From Rickettsia endosymbiont of Gonocerus acuteangulatus (GTDB taxonomy: Bacteria > Pseudomonadota > Alphaproteobacteria > Rickettsiales > Rickettsiaceae): a DNA stretch of 64,000 bases. The stretch's first letter is position 1. Each line of letters opens with the position of its first letter. This document shows, in pieces, positions 1 through 11,955 of this stretch. The position numbers and the translations under genes were made by a program. The notes beneath the pieces are model-generated. The model was not told the origin of the DNA. It worked only from the letters and a program-made list of their open reading frames with translations, and did no database searches. Where the stretch lies: the NCBI RefSeq assembly GCF_964026435.1, contig NZ_OZ032147.1, positions 1,919,519-1,983,518 on the forward strand, given 5' to 3'.

Positions 1-1551
1 ATTTATTTTACTTCTAATCCGTTTAATACATTTTCCTTTATCCCTAAAGAAGGGCTAGGGCTAAATCCGATGCTACAGGATATCGCTCTAAGCATCCACC
101 CTCCTCTACTTTATTTAGGTTATGTCAGCTACGTAGTGCCATTTACTATTGTTTGTGCCTCTATGTTATCCCGCTCCTCTATGTCATTCCCGCGAAAGCG
201 GGAATCCATTTTTTCTATAAATTATTTACTGGATTCTTGCTTTCACGGGAATGACATACAGCTTCTTAAAACATTTTCTAACATCGGTATTTTATTTACC
301 ACAATCGGCATAGCTCTCGGTTCATGGTGGGCGTATAGAGAACTCGTTTGGGGAGGATTTTGGTTCTTCGATCCTGTTGAAAATATTTCTCTATTTCCAT
401 GGCTATCCGGAATCATGCTGCACCATTCTATAATAGTCATGACAAGAACCGGAAATATGCAAAACTGGACGTCGATTTTGTCAATTGTTACTTTTTTATT
501 AGTAATATTCAGTACTTTTTTAGTTCGATCCGGCTTTATTACTTCGATCCATTCTTTTGCGTTCTCACCTGAGCGAGGTATATATTTACTAGTAATATTT
601 TTGATTATGGGAGTTGGCTCTTTGGGGGTGTATATCCGTACTATGTCATTCCCGCGAAAGCGGGAATCCAGTTTTTCTTTTATAAATTATTTACTAGATT
701 CCCGCTTTCGCGGGAATGACATAAAAGAAAAAGGTATAACCCTTGGCGACACTCTTTTCCTTCTAAGCCTTGTCGTATTAATATCCGCCACACTTTATCC
801 TTTAGTTTATTCCTTATTTGACGATAAAGCTGTTATTATAGATGAAAGATTCTTTATTAATAATTTTCTTATTTTCGTTATACCTATTCTTTTCACTATC
901 GGGTTATTTACTACTAAAAGCTCAATTAAAAAACATATTTTTATCCTAATGTTATCCTTAGTAATAACATATTTAATATCACTGAAAGTAAATTTTAGGA
1001 TCATATCTGTTTTAACTGCGATCGCCTCTATCTTCTTAATGTTACATAACATTTTATATTTTATAGTCAAAACCAATTATTTTAGACAATCTTTAAAAGC
1101 CTCAACCGCCAGCATGATTCTTGGGCATTTTGGCTTTGCACTGATCGCTTTTAGTATTACTATGAATGCATTATTGCAAAGTGAAATGGACTTTACTGGC
1201 AGCATCGGGACAACCACAAAATTTGATGAGTTTAAAGTAACATTACAAAATGTTAAATTTGCTCAAGGCAAAAATTACTATAGGCAAATCGCTGAATTTT
1301 GGCTTGAGGATAACAATCATAATATAACTATATTAAAGCCGGAAAATAGGCTTTATATAGTTGAGAAAGGCTTATCACAAGAAAGCGATATATATTCTTA
1401 TTTACTATATGATCTTTATGCTGTCTTAAGCAATATAGATGGCGACATAATTCATGCTAAAATATACTATAAACCGATTATGAGCTTTATCTGGCTTGGA
1501 GTATTCATTACTGTTAGCGGTTTCTTAATTGGATTGCTTAGAAAAATGTAG
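1..1551 (+). CDS. ccmF: Cytochrome c-type biogenesis protein CcmF (heme lyase subunit), 5' partial
   Basis: The reading frame is open from base 1, so the gene starts before the window; the first internal Met is at 70. The opening residues (…GLGLNPMLQDI) and the tryptophan-rich block SWWAYRELVWGG…FDPVEN match the heme-handling WWD-type core of CcmF, an inner-membrane protein that attaches heme to apocytochrome c on the periplasmic side. Many hydrophobic segments follow, and a C-terminal soluble part ends with one more membrane helix. Two Rickettsia palindromic elements (181-257 and 643-722) are read through in frame and add about 25 residues each (MSFPRKRES…). They appear to be tolerated because the frame stays open to the stop. 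The family assignment is secure; whether the protein works with the two inserts is an inference. Confidence 0.88.
   Translation: MYFTSNPFNTFSFIPKEGLGLNPMLQDIALSIHPPLLYLGYVSYVVPFTIVCASMLSRSSMSFPRKRESIFSINYLLDSCFHGNDIQLLKTFSNIGILFTTIGIALGSWWAYRELVWGGFWFFDPVENISLFPWLSGIMLHHSIIVMTRTGNMQNWTSILSIVTFLLVIFSTFLVRSGFITSIHSFAFSPERGIYLLVIFLIMGVGSLGVYIRTMSFPRKRESSFSFINYLLDSRFRGNDIKEKGITLGDTLFLLSLVVLISATLYPLVYSLFDDKAVIIDERFFINNFLIFVIPILFTIGLFTTKSSIKKHIFILMLSLVITYLISLKVNFRIISVLTAIASIFLMLHNILYFIVKTNYFRQSLKASTASMILGHFGFALIAFSITMNALLQSEMDFTGSIGTTTKFDEFKVTLQNVKFAQGKNYYRQIAEFWLEDNNHNITILKPENRLYIVEKGLSQESDIYSYLLYDLYAVLSNIDGDIIHAKIYYKPIMSFIWLGVFITVSGFLIGLLRKM
181..257. repeat. Rickettsia palindromic element inside ccmF (copy 1)
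   Basis: An inverted repeat begins ATGTCATTCCCGCGAAAGC and ends with the near-complement CACGGGAATGACAT. It is translated in frame as MSFPRKRES…CFHGND within ccmF. The same palindrome family recurs at 643, 18349, 19237, 28487, 31728 and 60268. Confidence 0.85.
643..722. repeat. Rickettsia palindromic element inside ccmF (copy 2)
   Basis: Second in-frame copy in the same gene. It has perfect arms (ATGTCATTCCCGCGAAAGCG / CGCTTTCGCGGGAATGACAT) and encodes MSFPRKRESS…SRFRGND. Its arms are better conserved than those of the copy at 181, which suggests a younger insertion. Confidence 0.87.
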
Positions 1552-1582
1552 TATAATATTCTTAGTAAAATAAAGTAGTAAT

Positions 1583-2455
1583 ATGTCAAACATTAATCCA
1601 AGAGTAGATTTAGCATTTAAAAAAATCTTTGGGGTAGAAGAGAATAAGGATTTATTGATATCACTTATTAATTCAATAGTTAGTGAAAAAGATCAAGTAA
1701 AAGAAGTAACGCTACTTAATCCATATAATCCGAAAAATTTTGCAGCAGATAAATTATCTATTCTCGATGTAAAGGCTAAAAGTGAAGCCGGTAAAATGTT
1801 CAATATCGAAATACAAGTGACCGATGAAGCTGACTATGATAAAAGAGCCTTATATTATTGGTCTAAATTATATGCAGAACAATTAAAAACCGGTGATGAC
1901 TATTCAAAATTAAATAAAACAATAGGTATTCATATACTAAATTTTACTAGTATTCCGAATACTGCAAACTATCATAGTGCCTTTGAGTTAAGAGATAGAG
2001 TAACCGGCTTAGTATATTTTGAAGATATAGAGTTACATACAATAGAACTAAATAAATTTACTAATGCTAAAGAAGAGCTAACAGATATAGTAAAAAAGGT
2101 TAAAGATTCTCTTGATATATGGCTAGTTTTTTTAACTCGCCATGATTTATTAAACAAAGATAAGCTGCCAAAAGAATTGGATAATAAAGTTTTAAAGAAA
2201 GCCTTGACTGTACTTGAGGTTATGAATTTTAACGAGGAAGAGCGGAACACTTATGAAGACCGTTTAAAATGGCTTATGATCGAAGCTAATACGCTTAAAA
2301 AAGCTAAAGAAGAAGGTAAAGCGGAAAGAAGTATAGAAGTGGCAAAAAAAATGCTAATTGAGGGTATAGACTCAAACATAATTTTAAAAGTAACGGATTT
2401 ATCTACAAAAGAAATTGAAGAGTTAAAATCAGAAATAACGGAGTCTAATAAATAA
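1583..2455 (+). CDS. Rpn/PD-(D/E)XK family nuclease (putative transposase-like)
   Basis: 290 residues, beginning MSNINPRVDLAFKKIFG, the usual opening of the Rpn / PDDEXK_2 family. Known members act as recombination-promoting DNA endonucleases. The core motif is visible as a conserved Asp (…LSILDVKAK) followed by NIEIQV, the D…ExQ arrangement of this nuclease fold. The C-terminus is charged and helical (KKAKEEGKAERSIEVAKKML), as in relatives. The gene lies 31 bp after ccmF on the same strand. Rickettsia genomes often carry many partial copies, and a remnant of a second copy follows directly. The family is clear; the cellular role is unknown. Confidence 0.85.
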   Translation: MSNINPRVDLAFKKIFGVEENKDLLISLINSIVSEKDQVKEVTLLNPYNPKNFAADKLSILDVKAKSEAGKMFNIEIQVTDEADYDKRALYYWSKLYAEQLKTGDDYSKLNKTIGIHILNFTSIPNTANYHSAFELRDRVTGLVYFEDIELHTIELNKFTNAKEELTDIVKKVKDSLDIWLVFLTRHDLLNKDKLPKELDNKVLKKALTVLEVMNFNEEERNTYEDRLKWLMIEANTLKKAKEEGKAERSIEVAKKMLIEGIDSNIILKVTDLSTKEIEELKSEITESNK

Positions 2456-4705
<2,250 letters not shown>

Positions 4706-4818
4706 ACGTTTCTACTTAAGATTTATATTTTTAAAAAAATTTAAAGTAAAGGTTGTAATTGTTTCAAAAAAATCTTATAACTGCTAGCTGCAAAGAACTA
4801 AAATTAAATTAATGAGAA

Positions 4819-5262
4819 ATGTTTATAGAATCTAGTATGAGTATAAATAAAGCAGCAGAAAGTCAGTTAGTAATTTACCAAGACGAGAACGGGGAAGTTA
4901 ATGTTGAAGTTAAAATAGTAGATGAAACAGTTTGGCTATCTTTAAATCAAATAGCAACACTATTTACACGAGATAAATCTGTAATTTCAAGGCATTTGAA
5001 AAATATATTTAAAGAAGAAGAGTTAGAAGAAAAAGCAGCTATTGCATTTTTTGCAACAACTGCCGCCGATAGAAAGACTTACCAAGTAGAATATTATAAT
5101 CTAGATGCCATTATATCAGTAGGATATAGGGTAAATTCTAAGAGAGGTATAGCTTTTAGAAAATGGGCTACTAACCTACTTAAAGAATATCTGATTAAAG
5201 GCTATAATATTAATCATGATAAAATCACTCAAAAAAGATTAAATCAACTGAAAATACTATAA
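4819..5262 (+). pseudogene. RhuM-family protein, 3'-truncated by IS30
   Basis: The N-terminal ~140 residues match the RhuM (virulence-associated, PF13310-like) family: VWLSLNQIATLFTRDKSVISRHLKNIF followed by YNLDAIISVGYRVNSKRG and FRKWATNLLKEYLIKGY. Full-length relatives are usually over 300 residues. Here the frame runs into the left end of an IS30 element at about 5249, which supplies the last residues and the stop. Either ATG 4819 or the ATG 18 bases downstream could be the start. Function of the family is poorly known; this copy is probably inactive. Confidence 0.75.
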
Positions 5263-5649
5263 GTAAGTAGAACAGAACCTATTTAAAATAATAAGATTTT
5301 AAATAGGTAATGATGAACAGAAAATATAGACACTTATCTCGAGAAGAGAGATATGAGATAAAAAGAATGTATGACCTAGGAGTCAGTATTAATAAGATAG
5401 CACAACATCTTACGAGGAAAAGCACTATTAGTATGGAGCTAAAAAGAAATAAGGTAAAAGATAAGTATATGCCTTGTGTTGCTCAGGAAAAATATGAAAA
5501 CAGGATGTATCAGCAAGAGTTATTAAAAATAGAAAAGAACCCTATGTTGTTAGATTATATTAAAAATGCTATGATTCGCAAGAAATGGTCGCCGGATGCT
5601 ATAGCCGGAAAGTTAAAACTAGACAAAAATACAGCTTTGTGTATCAGTA
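5249..5649 (+). mobile_element. IS30-family element, 5' half (copy 1)
   Basis: The left end TGAAAATACTATAAGTAAGT is found again at 34155 and pairs with the right end at 28036 (complement TGAAAATTCAAGGACTAAGT), giving the imperfect terminal repeat. The element is cut at 5649 by an IS630 fragment inserted at a TA. The missing 3' half resembles the separate piece at 27368-28036, which begins at the same point (ATCAGTA). Confidence 0.75.
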
Positions 5650-5657
5650 TAGCATAA
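5310..5657 (+). pseudogene. IS30-family transposase, N-terminal half
   Basis: About 110 residues of the IS30 helix-turn-helix region: MNRKYRHLSREERYEIKRMY…NKIAQHL, then STISMELKRN and KKWSPDAIAGKL. One codon is missing relative to the copy at 35330 (LTRKST instead of LTRSKST). The frame ends in an inserted IS630 tip, so the catalytic DDE half is absent. Confidence 0.8.
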
Positions 5658-5865
5658 ATCATTAAGATACTGACAATTTAATAGTATTAAAAACAGCATC
5701 ATAAAATGTTTCAAAATCTTCTACAACTTTCCTAATTTCATTTTTTATCTTAAACCAGTAATGCTCTATAGGATTTAAATCAGGAGAGTAAGTTGGTAAA
5801 TACAATATGGTACAACCAACGGATTCAATGAACTCTTTAACTTTAGAATTTTTATGAAAATTAAT
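5650..5865 (-). mobile_element. IS630-family element, 3' fragment
   Basis: The outer end TAGCATAAATCATTAAG sits after a TA in IS30. The fragment encodes the last ~68 residues of the IS630 transposase on the minus strand (…LPTYSPDLNPIEHYWFKIK…), including the final catalytic Glu. It stops at 5865, where an IS701-like copy begins; the 5' part is not adjacent. Confidence 0.8.
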
Positions 5866-6256
5866 CAAAACTTACGCTATGTTTGGTTCTAAATATCGTA
5901 AAGATGGAGAACGCAGCTGTTGTTGCATATAGTCATCTAAAAGCCCTAACTTTATTTGGTAAACCGTTTTACCGATTGTATTTGCAGTCCTTTTGAGAAA
6001 TGCCCAAACTAAAAATGCCCAACTAATATGATTACGTTGAATACGCTGTTTCCTGCATTGACAACGTTCTATCCCAGTAAGTTGCTTAATTTCTCTGTGC
6101 ATGCTCTCAATTACCCATCGAAAGCCACACTCATCTTGTGCAGCTTTAGAAGATTTGTGAGTTTTGTTATTGGTAACAACATACTCAACTCTGTTGGTAG
6201 AAACAGTAAATTTAAACAAATTAACATGCTTATTTTTAGCAAAGCCTTTTATATGA
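5866..6256 (-). mobile_element. IS701-like element, 3' fragment (copy 1)
   Basis: Starts with the terminal repeat CAAAACTTACGCTATG and carries the last ~116 codons of the transposase on the minus strand (5872-6219). It is interrupted at 6257 by the start of another copy in the opposite orientation, showing insertion of the family into itself. Confidence 0.85.
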
Positions 6257-7364
6257 CAAAACTTACGCTATGAGTAAAAAAGTGATAAATTATTGTAAAA
6301 ATAATTAAACATTTCAAAGAGGATAAAGTTGCAAGCAATACCAATTAATAGGACAGATTATTGTCAATTTTTAATAGTTAGCCAAAAGAATTATAGTTTA
6401 ACCTACTACGCTGAACATGCAAAGAAATGTAGTCATGATGTTATTAATAGATTTTTAAGGAATGAAAAATATACACCTTCTTTGTTATGGGAACACATCA
6501 AGAATGATGTTATTTTTTCATCTAATGGATATACAATATTTGATGATACGGTTTTAAATAAAAGGAATACGAAGCAAATAGAAATTGCAAGATCGCAGTA
6601 CAGTGGAGCTACAGGTAGAGTTACTAAAGGTATAGGAGTAGTGAGTCTGGTATATTATAACCCTGATATTAATAAGTTTTGGGTAATAGATTATCGAATT
6701 TTTGCACCTGATCATGATGGAGCAACAAAACTAGAACACCTATTAAACATGTTAAATAATGCTGTTTATAGCAAGAAGATTCCTTTTCAAACAGTACTTT
6801 TTGACACATGGTATTCTACACACAAAATTATGCAACATGTTGACTCTCTGGGGAAATTATTATGCCCCTATTAAAGCCAATAGAAACATTAGTAAAACGC
6901 ACGATTCTAAACCTTATAAAGCTGTAAAAGAGTTGACATTTTCAGATGAAGAGATCAGGCATGGAGTAGAGATTCATATAAAAGGCTTTGCTAAAAATAA
7001 GCATGTTAATTTGTTTAAATTTACTGTTTCTACCAACAGAGTTGAGTATGTTGTTACCAATAACAAAACTCACAAATCTTCTAAAGCTGCACAAGATGAG
7101 TGTGGCTTTCGATGGGTAATTGAGAGCATGCACAGAGAAATTAAGCAACTTACTGGGATAGAACGTTGTCAATGCAGGAAACAGCGTATTCAACGTAATC
7201 ATATTAGTTGGGCATTTTTAGTTTGGGCATTTCTCAAAAGGACTGCAAATACAATCGGTAAAACGGTTTACCAAATAAAGTTAGGGCTTTTAGATGACTA
7301 TATGCAACAACAGCTGCGTTCTCCATCTTTACGATATTTAGAACCAAACATAGCGTAAGTTTTG
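6257..7364 (+). mobile_element. IS701-like element, near full length but broken (copy 2)
   Basis: Both terminal repeats are present (CAAAACTTACGCTATG at 6257 and its complement ending at 7364). It lies between an IS701-like fragment on the left and an IS630 piece on the right. The flanking 4-mers do not match each other, consistent with later recombination. Confidence 0.88.
6329..7358 (+). pseudogene. IS701-like transposase, frameshifted
   Basis: Encodes the same 349-residue DDE transposase as the intact copy at 21389 but has two lesions. The ATG is changed to ATT (AAACATTTCAAAG against AAACATGTCAAAG), and two bases are missing in GGGGAAATTATTATG near 6850. These split the frame into 6329-6874 and 6759-7358. 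Not expected to make transposase. Confidence 0.88.
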
Positions 7365-7526
7365 TTTACTTACCTTACTTATTCGTATCCCTGCTTCTAC
7401 AGCTTTTATAACTCTTAGTCTTAGTTCTATTGCATATGCTCGTGCCATATCTCTTTACATGCTTGTTAATATTTGCTTACTATAACATGATACTCTCGCT
7501 CTGTCAGTACTTTAATGACTTATGCT
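7365..7526 (-). mobile_element. IS630-family element, 5' part, inverted away from its partner
   Basis: Minus-strand left end and first ~28 codons of the IS630 transposase, from the tip at the TATAGCATAAGTCATTAA-like end to GTAAGTAAA. The sequence that should follow (TAAATTATTTAATG…) is at 8392 on the plus strand. The TTTA here and the TAAA at 8392 are the two halves of one 4-bp target duplication. See the finding on the inversion. Confidence 0.8.
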
Positions 7527-8391
7527 ATACCCATCGAAAGCCACACTCATCTTGTGCAGCTTTAGAAGATTTTTGAGTTTTGTTATTGGTAACAACATAC
7601 TCAACTCTGTTGGTAGAAACAGTAAATTTAAACAAATTAACATGCTTATTTTTAGCAAAGCCTTTTATATGAATCTCTACTCCATGCCTGATCTCTTCAT
7701 CTGAAAATGTCAACTCTTTTACAGCTTTATAAGGTTTAGAATCGTGCGTTTTACTAACGTTTCTATTGGCTTTAATAGGGGCATAATAATATTTCCCCAG
7801 AGAGTCAACATGTTGCATAATTTTGTGTGTAGAATACCATGTGTCAAAAAGTACTGTTTGAAAAGGAATCTTCTTGCTATAAACAGCATTATTTAACATG
7901 TTTAATAGGTGTTCTAGTTTTGTTGCTCCATCATGATCAGGTGCAAAAATTCGATAATCTATTACCCAAAACTTATTAATATCAGGGTTATAATATACCA
8001 GACTCACTACTCCTATACCTTTAGTAACTCTACCTGTAGCTCCACTGTACTGCGATCTTGCAACTTCTATTTGCTTCGTATTCCTTTTATTTAAAACCGT
8101 ATCATCAAATATTGTATATCCATTAGATGAAAAAATAACATCATTCTTGATGTGTTCCCATAACAAAGAAGGTGTATATTTTTCATTCCTTAAAAATCTA
8201 TTAATAACATCATGACTACATTTCTTTGCATGTTCAGCGTAGTAGGTTAAACTATAATTCTTTTGGCTAACTATTAAAAATTGACAATAATCTGTCCTAT
8301 TAATTGGTATTGCTTGCAACTTTATCCTCTTTGACATGTTTAATTATTTTTACAATAATTTATCACTTTTTTACTCATAGCGTAAGTTTTG
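7527..8391 (-). mobile_element. IS701-like element, 5' part (copy 3, split)
   Basis: Minus-strand copy from its terminal repeat (ending at 8391) down to the point where IS630 entered at a TA dinucleotide (…CGATGGGTA). It encodes residues 1-270 of the transposase (7525-8337). The remaining 3' part is on the opposite strand at 9196-9442. Confidence 0.85.
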
Positions 8392-9195
8392 TAAATTATT
8401 TAATGTAAGTCGTGATACTATATATAAATGGAAAAAATTAAAAGATAAGCAAGGTACTTTAGAAGCAGCAACTGGTTATCAGAAAGGACATAGTCATAAG
8501 ATAAAAGATTCAGAATCTTTTAAAGAATTTTTTAAAGCTAATATGAATAAAACATCAAAGGAGTTAGCAAAGCAATGGGGTAATATTGCATCTGTAACTA
8601 TTTTAAGACAAATCAGAAAACTTGGCTATAGCTATAAACAAAACTCATTTTCATCCGAAAAGAGATATTAAATTAAGAAATGAATTTATAGCAAAGATAC
8701 AAACCATCACAAAAGACAAATTAGTATATCTTGATGAATCTGGAATAGAGGATAATGCTTGCAAAGAGTATGGATGGAGCATTATAGGACAAAGGTGTTA
8801 TGGAGAAAAGGTGTATCAACATAAATTTAGAATAAGTATGATAGCTGGTCTTTGTAATGGTAATCTTATTGCTCCTGTAATATTTGAAGGTAATTGTAAT
8901 ACAGAGGTCTTTAAAACTTATATTAGGGATGTATTAATTACAGAATTACAACCTGGGCAAACCGTTATTATGGATAACATTAATTTTCATAAAAATTCTA
9001 AAGTTAAAGAGTTCATTGAATCCGTTGGTTGTACCATATTGTATTTACCAACTTACTCTCCTGATTTAAATCCTATAGAGCATTACTGGTTTAAGATAAA
9101 AAATGAAATTAGGAAAGTTGTAGGAGATTTTGAAACATTTTATGATGCTGTTTTTAATACTATTAAATTGTCAGTATCTTAATGATTTATGCTAT
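8392..9195 (+). mobile_element. IS630-family element, 3' part
   Basis: Continues the IS630 element whose 5' end is at 7365-7526. The transposase frame is broken near 8637, where one extra C is present (TATAAACAAAACTC against TATAAAAAAACTC in the intact copy at 35612). The open part 8622-9182 holds the catalytic motifs LVYLDESG, VIMDNINFHK and NPIEHYW. The right tip TTAATGATTTATGCTA meets IS701 sequence at TA. Confidence 0.82.
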
Positions 9196-9442
9196 AATTG
9201 AGAGCATGCACAGAGAAATTAAGCAACTTACTGGGATAGAACGTTGTCAATGCAGGAAACAGCGTCTTCAACGTAATCATATTAGTTGGGCATTTTTAGT
9301 TTGGGCATTTCTCAAAAGGACTGCAAATACAATCGGTAAAACGGTTTACCAAATAAAGTTAGGGCTTTTAGATGACTATATGCAACAACAGCTGCGTTCT
9401 CCATCTTTACGATATTTAGAACCAAACATAGCGTAAGTTTTG
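9196..9442 (+). mobile_element. IS701-like element, 3' part (copy 3, split)
   Basis: The last ~80 codons of the transposase (ATTGAGAGCATGCACAG…) and the right terminal repeat ending at 9442. It completes the copy begun at 7527-8391 and shares the TA at which IS630 entered. Confidence 0.83.
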
Positions 9443-10175
9443 CCATAATATTGTTGTGGCTCTATGTAATATGAAATAGGGGCATTTTCAATTTTCATGC
9501 TTTTTTCTATAGCCCACTGCTCTTGATAAAATTCAGCCATTTCTTGCTGTGCTCGATGTATTCCATCATACACAGCTTTCAGCATCATTAGATTTACTAG
9601 CGGGTTTATAGTGTTATTTGGAATAGCAACAGCCGGTTCTTCTGAAATTTCTATGATATCATCAGAGCCAGTAGTAACTTTAACTTCTTCAGGTTCTACA
9701 GTAATAGGTGGTTGACTACATGGTAAAGATACCGAGCTGTTATCTTCTATTTTGACTGTTTCAGTATTAACTAGCTCAACTTTTTCTACAAAGTTGCTGA
9801 ATAATGAAAATTTAGGCTGCTCTATTAATTCAGGCTTTTTTCATATTTTTTTAATACATATTCAACAATTTTCAGGATATTGTCATCAGTTCCTTTACAT
9901 GAACCTTCTTTTATTTTCTTTTCAATGCTTTTATTTATTTTTTTAAAAGAGTATTACCAATGTTTAAATATTTGAGTGAAACAGTACCTAATGTAACAAA
10001 TTTTATAGCTTGAATAGCTATTATAAATGGTAAAGAAATGAATTTTAATATGTATTTAAGAATATTATATCTTGTTGGATGAGGTGTAAGATCATAAATA
10101 TTATGAGATTCTTTTATTTCTTTATATCTATTTTCAATGAGTTAGAGGTAGGTACTTCTGAATCATTAAATTACA
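9443..10175 (-). pseudogene. Decayed hypothetical membrane protein, 3' end cut by IS701-like element
   Basis: Reading the minus strand, successive frames give one plausible protein broken by frameshifts. First comes KESHNIYDLTPHPTRYNILK, a hydrophobic stretch (ILKFISLPFIIAIQAIKF), then KSIEKKIKEGSCKGTDD…VEYVLKKYEK. After a further shift come PELIEQPKFSLFSNFVEKVE and MLKAVYDGIHRAQQEMAEFY. The gene then runs into the IS701-like end at 9442. Breaks lie near 9945 and in the A-run near 9838. The start is not clear. I do not recognise the family. Confidence 0.5.
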
Positions 10176-10329
10176 TAGTTTTAATTATTACGAGGCGAAA
10201 AATATAAAAAACATTAAATTATGTTAATTAGTTTTTGTTATAAACTTAATAATGATAATTATAATACTTGCCAAAGTTTCATAAGATAAATAGAATTATC
10301 TAGGAAACTGTTAATAAGGAAAAACAAAT

Positions 10330-11835
10330 ATGCTACATGTAAATTTTACTGAGGAAGAATCATTAAACACTCAAGCATTAATAGTGTTTATTGATGATAA
10401 ATTAAAGCTTGATAGTGATCTAATAAGTCTTGACCAACAACATCATGGTTTGATCTCTAAGACTATTGCCAATAAATTACAATTTACCGGTAAATATGGG
10501 CAAATCAAAATTATTCCTTCTGTTGTTAAATCAGGGGAAGTAAAATATTTAGTATTAGCAGGGCTTGGAAGTGAAGAAAAACTAACCGAAGTTAAGATTG
10601 AAGAATTAGGCGGTAAAATCTTACAAAATGTTACTAATGCTAAAATCACTACTATTGGATTAAAAATTAAAAATAGAATTAACAATTTTACATCATCACT
10701 TGTTGCATCTTTAATTGCTAGTGGTGCGTTACTTGCTTCCTACAGATTTGATAAATATAGAACTACTTTAAAAGAAGCGGATAAGTTTGTTGTAGAATCA
10801 TTTGAAATTTCTACAGATAATAATGCAGAAGCAGCAAAGTTGTTTGAAGTTAAAAAATTAATTGCTGAAGGGGTCTTTTTCACAAGAGATATTAGTAATG
10901 AACCATCAAATATTAAAACTCCACAAATATATGCTGAAAGAATAGCAGAAAAACTAGAAGAATTAAATGTCGATGTTTCTATTCTTGGTGAAAGAGAAAT
11001 GAAAAATCTCGGCATGGGAGCTCTTCTTGGAGTTGGTCAAGGTTCACAAAATGAATCAAAGCTAGTTGTAATGGAATATCAAGGTGCAAGCAAAAATGCT
11101 CCTTATATTGCCCTAGTCGGAAAAGGAGTTATTTTTGATACGGGCGGTATATCTCTAAAGCCATCAAATAATATGCATTTAATGAGATATGACATGTGTG
11201 GTTCTGCCGCAGTAGTTGGTACTATGATTGCGGTTGCTAGTCAAGAATTGCCGGTAAATATCGTAGGTGTTGTAGGGCTTGTTGAAAATATGCCGTCAGG
11301 TAATGCACAACGTCCTGGGGATGTTGTAACTACTATGTCAGGGCAAACTGCTGAAGTTTTAAATACCGATGCAGAGGGGCGTTTAGTTCTTGCTGATGCT
11401 GTTTGGTATGCACAAGAGAAATTCAAACCTAAATGCGTGATTGACGTTGCGACGTTAACCGGTGCAATAGTCGTGTCTTTAGGTCCTACATATGCTGGTT
11501 GTTTTTCTAATAACGATGAGCTTGCTGATAAACTAATAAAAGCCGGTGAAGAAGTAAATGAAAAATTATGGAGAATGCCGCTTCATGAAGACTATGACGC
11601 AATGATTAACTCTGACATAGCTGATATGGCAAATATCGGTAATGTGCCAGGAGCTGCTGGAAGTTCTACCGCTGCTCATTTTATCAAACGCTTCATTCAA
11701 GAAGGTGTAGAATGGGCTCATTTAGATATAGCAGGTGTTGCAAATAGCAGTAAACCCTCATCACTTGGTCCGAAAGGGGCAGTAGGTTATGGTGTAAGGC
11801 TACTTGAGAAATTTATAAATACTTATTTTATTTGA
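10330..11835 (+). CDS. pepA: Leucyl aminopeptidase (cytosol aminopeptidase, M17)
   Basis: 501 residues, normal length. It removes N-terminal residues from peptides using two metal ions in the cytoplasm. The catalytic domain shows the family signature NTDAEGRLVLADA and the metal-ligand region VGKGVIFDTGGISLKP. The N-terminal macro-like domain is present, and YDAMINSDIADMANIG follows as in other M17 enzymes. An AT-rich upstream region of about 150 bp and AAGGAAAAACAAATATG precede the start. Intact. Confidence 0.96.
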   Translation: MLHVNFTEEESLNTQALIVFIDDKLKLDSDLISLDQQHHGLISKTIANKLQFTGKYGQIKIIPSVVKSGEVKYLVLAGLGSEEKLTEVKIEELGGKILQNVTNAKITTIGLKIKNRINNFTSSLVASLIASGALLASYRFDKYRTTLKEADKFVVESFEISTDNNAEAAKLFEVKKLIAEGVFFTRDISNEPSNIKTPQIYAERIAEKLEELNVDVSILGEREMKNLGMGALLGVGQGSQNESKLVVMEYQGASKNAPYIALVGKGVIFDTGGISLKPSNNMHLMRYDMCGSAAVVGTMIAVASQELPVNIVGVVGLVENMPSGNAQRPGDVVTTMSGQTAEVLNTDAEGRLVLADAVWYAQEKFKPKCVIDVATLTGAIVVSLGPTYAGCFSNNDELADKLIKAGEEVNEKLWRMPLHEDYDAMINSDIADMANIGNVPGAAGSSTAAHFIKRFIQEGVEWAHLDIAGVANSSKPSSLGPKGAVGYGVRLLEKFINTYFI

Positions 11836-11837
11836 AA

Positions 11838-11945
11838 AATTGGCTGCGTTGTCTTTTGCTGATAATCCTCACGTATGTTAAATACGCTCCGGTTATCAGC
11901 TTCAAGACGCCTTGCTCTTTTCCAAATAAAACTTCGTCTTTTAGA
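11838..11945. repeat. Palindromic repeat between pepA and mipZ
   Basis: Contains CCTCACGTATGTTAAATACG…GGTTATCAGC, a repeat type that recurs in variant form at 16337-16528 and 53440-53540 (CTCACGTAC…GTACGTTCCGGTT). It gives an artificial N-terminal extension if the downstream gene is started at 11875. Confidence 0.6.
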
Positions 11946-11955
11946 AAAATATATT

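Noticed and set aside
6942..7202. Repeated 86-residue frame antisense to the IS701-like transposase
   Set aside because: Shadow of the transposase gene; same reasoning as for IS200.
11875..11955. Upstream ATG giving a longer ParA/MipZ-like protein
   Set aside because: The added residues are encoded by a palindromic repeat and the family starts at MNKPYIFVIGNEKGG, so ATG 11956 was chosen.
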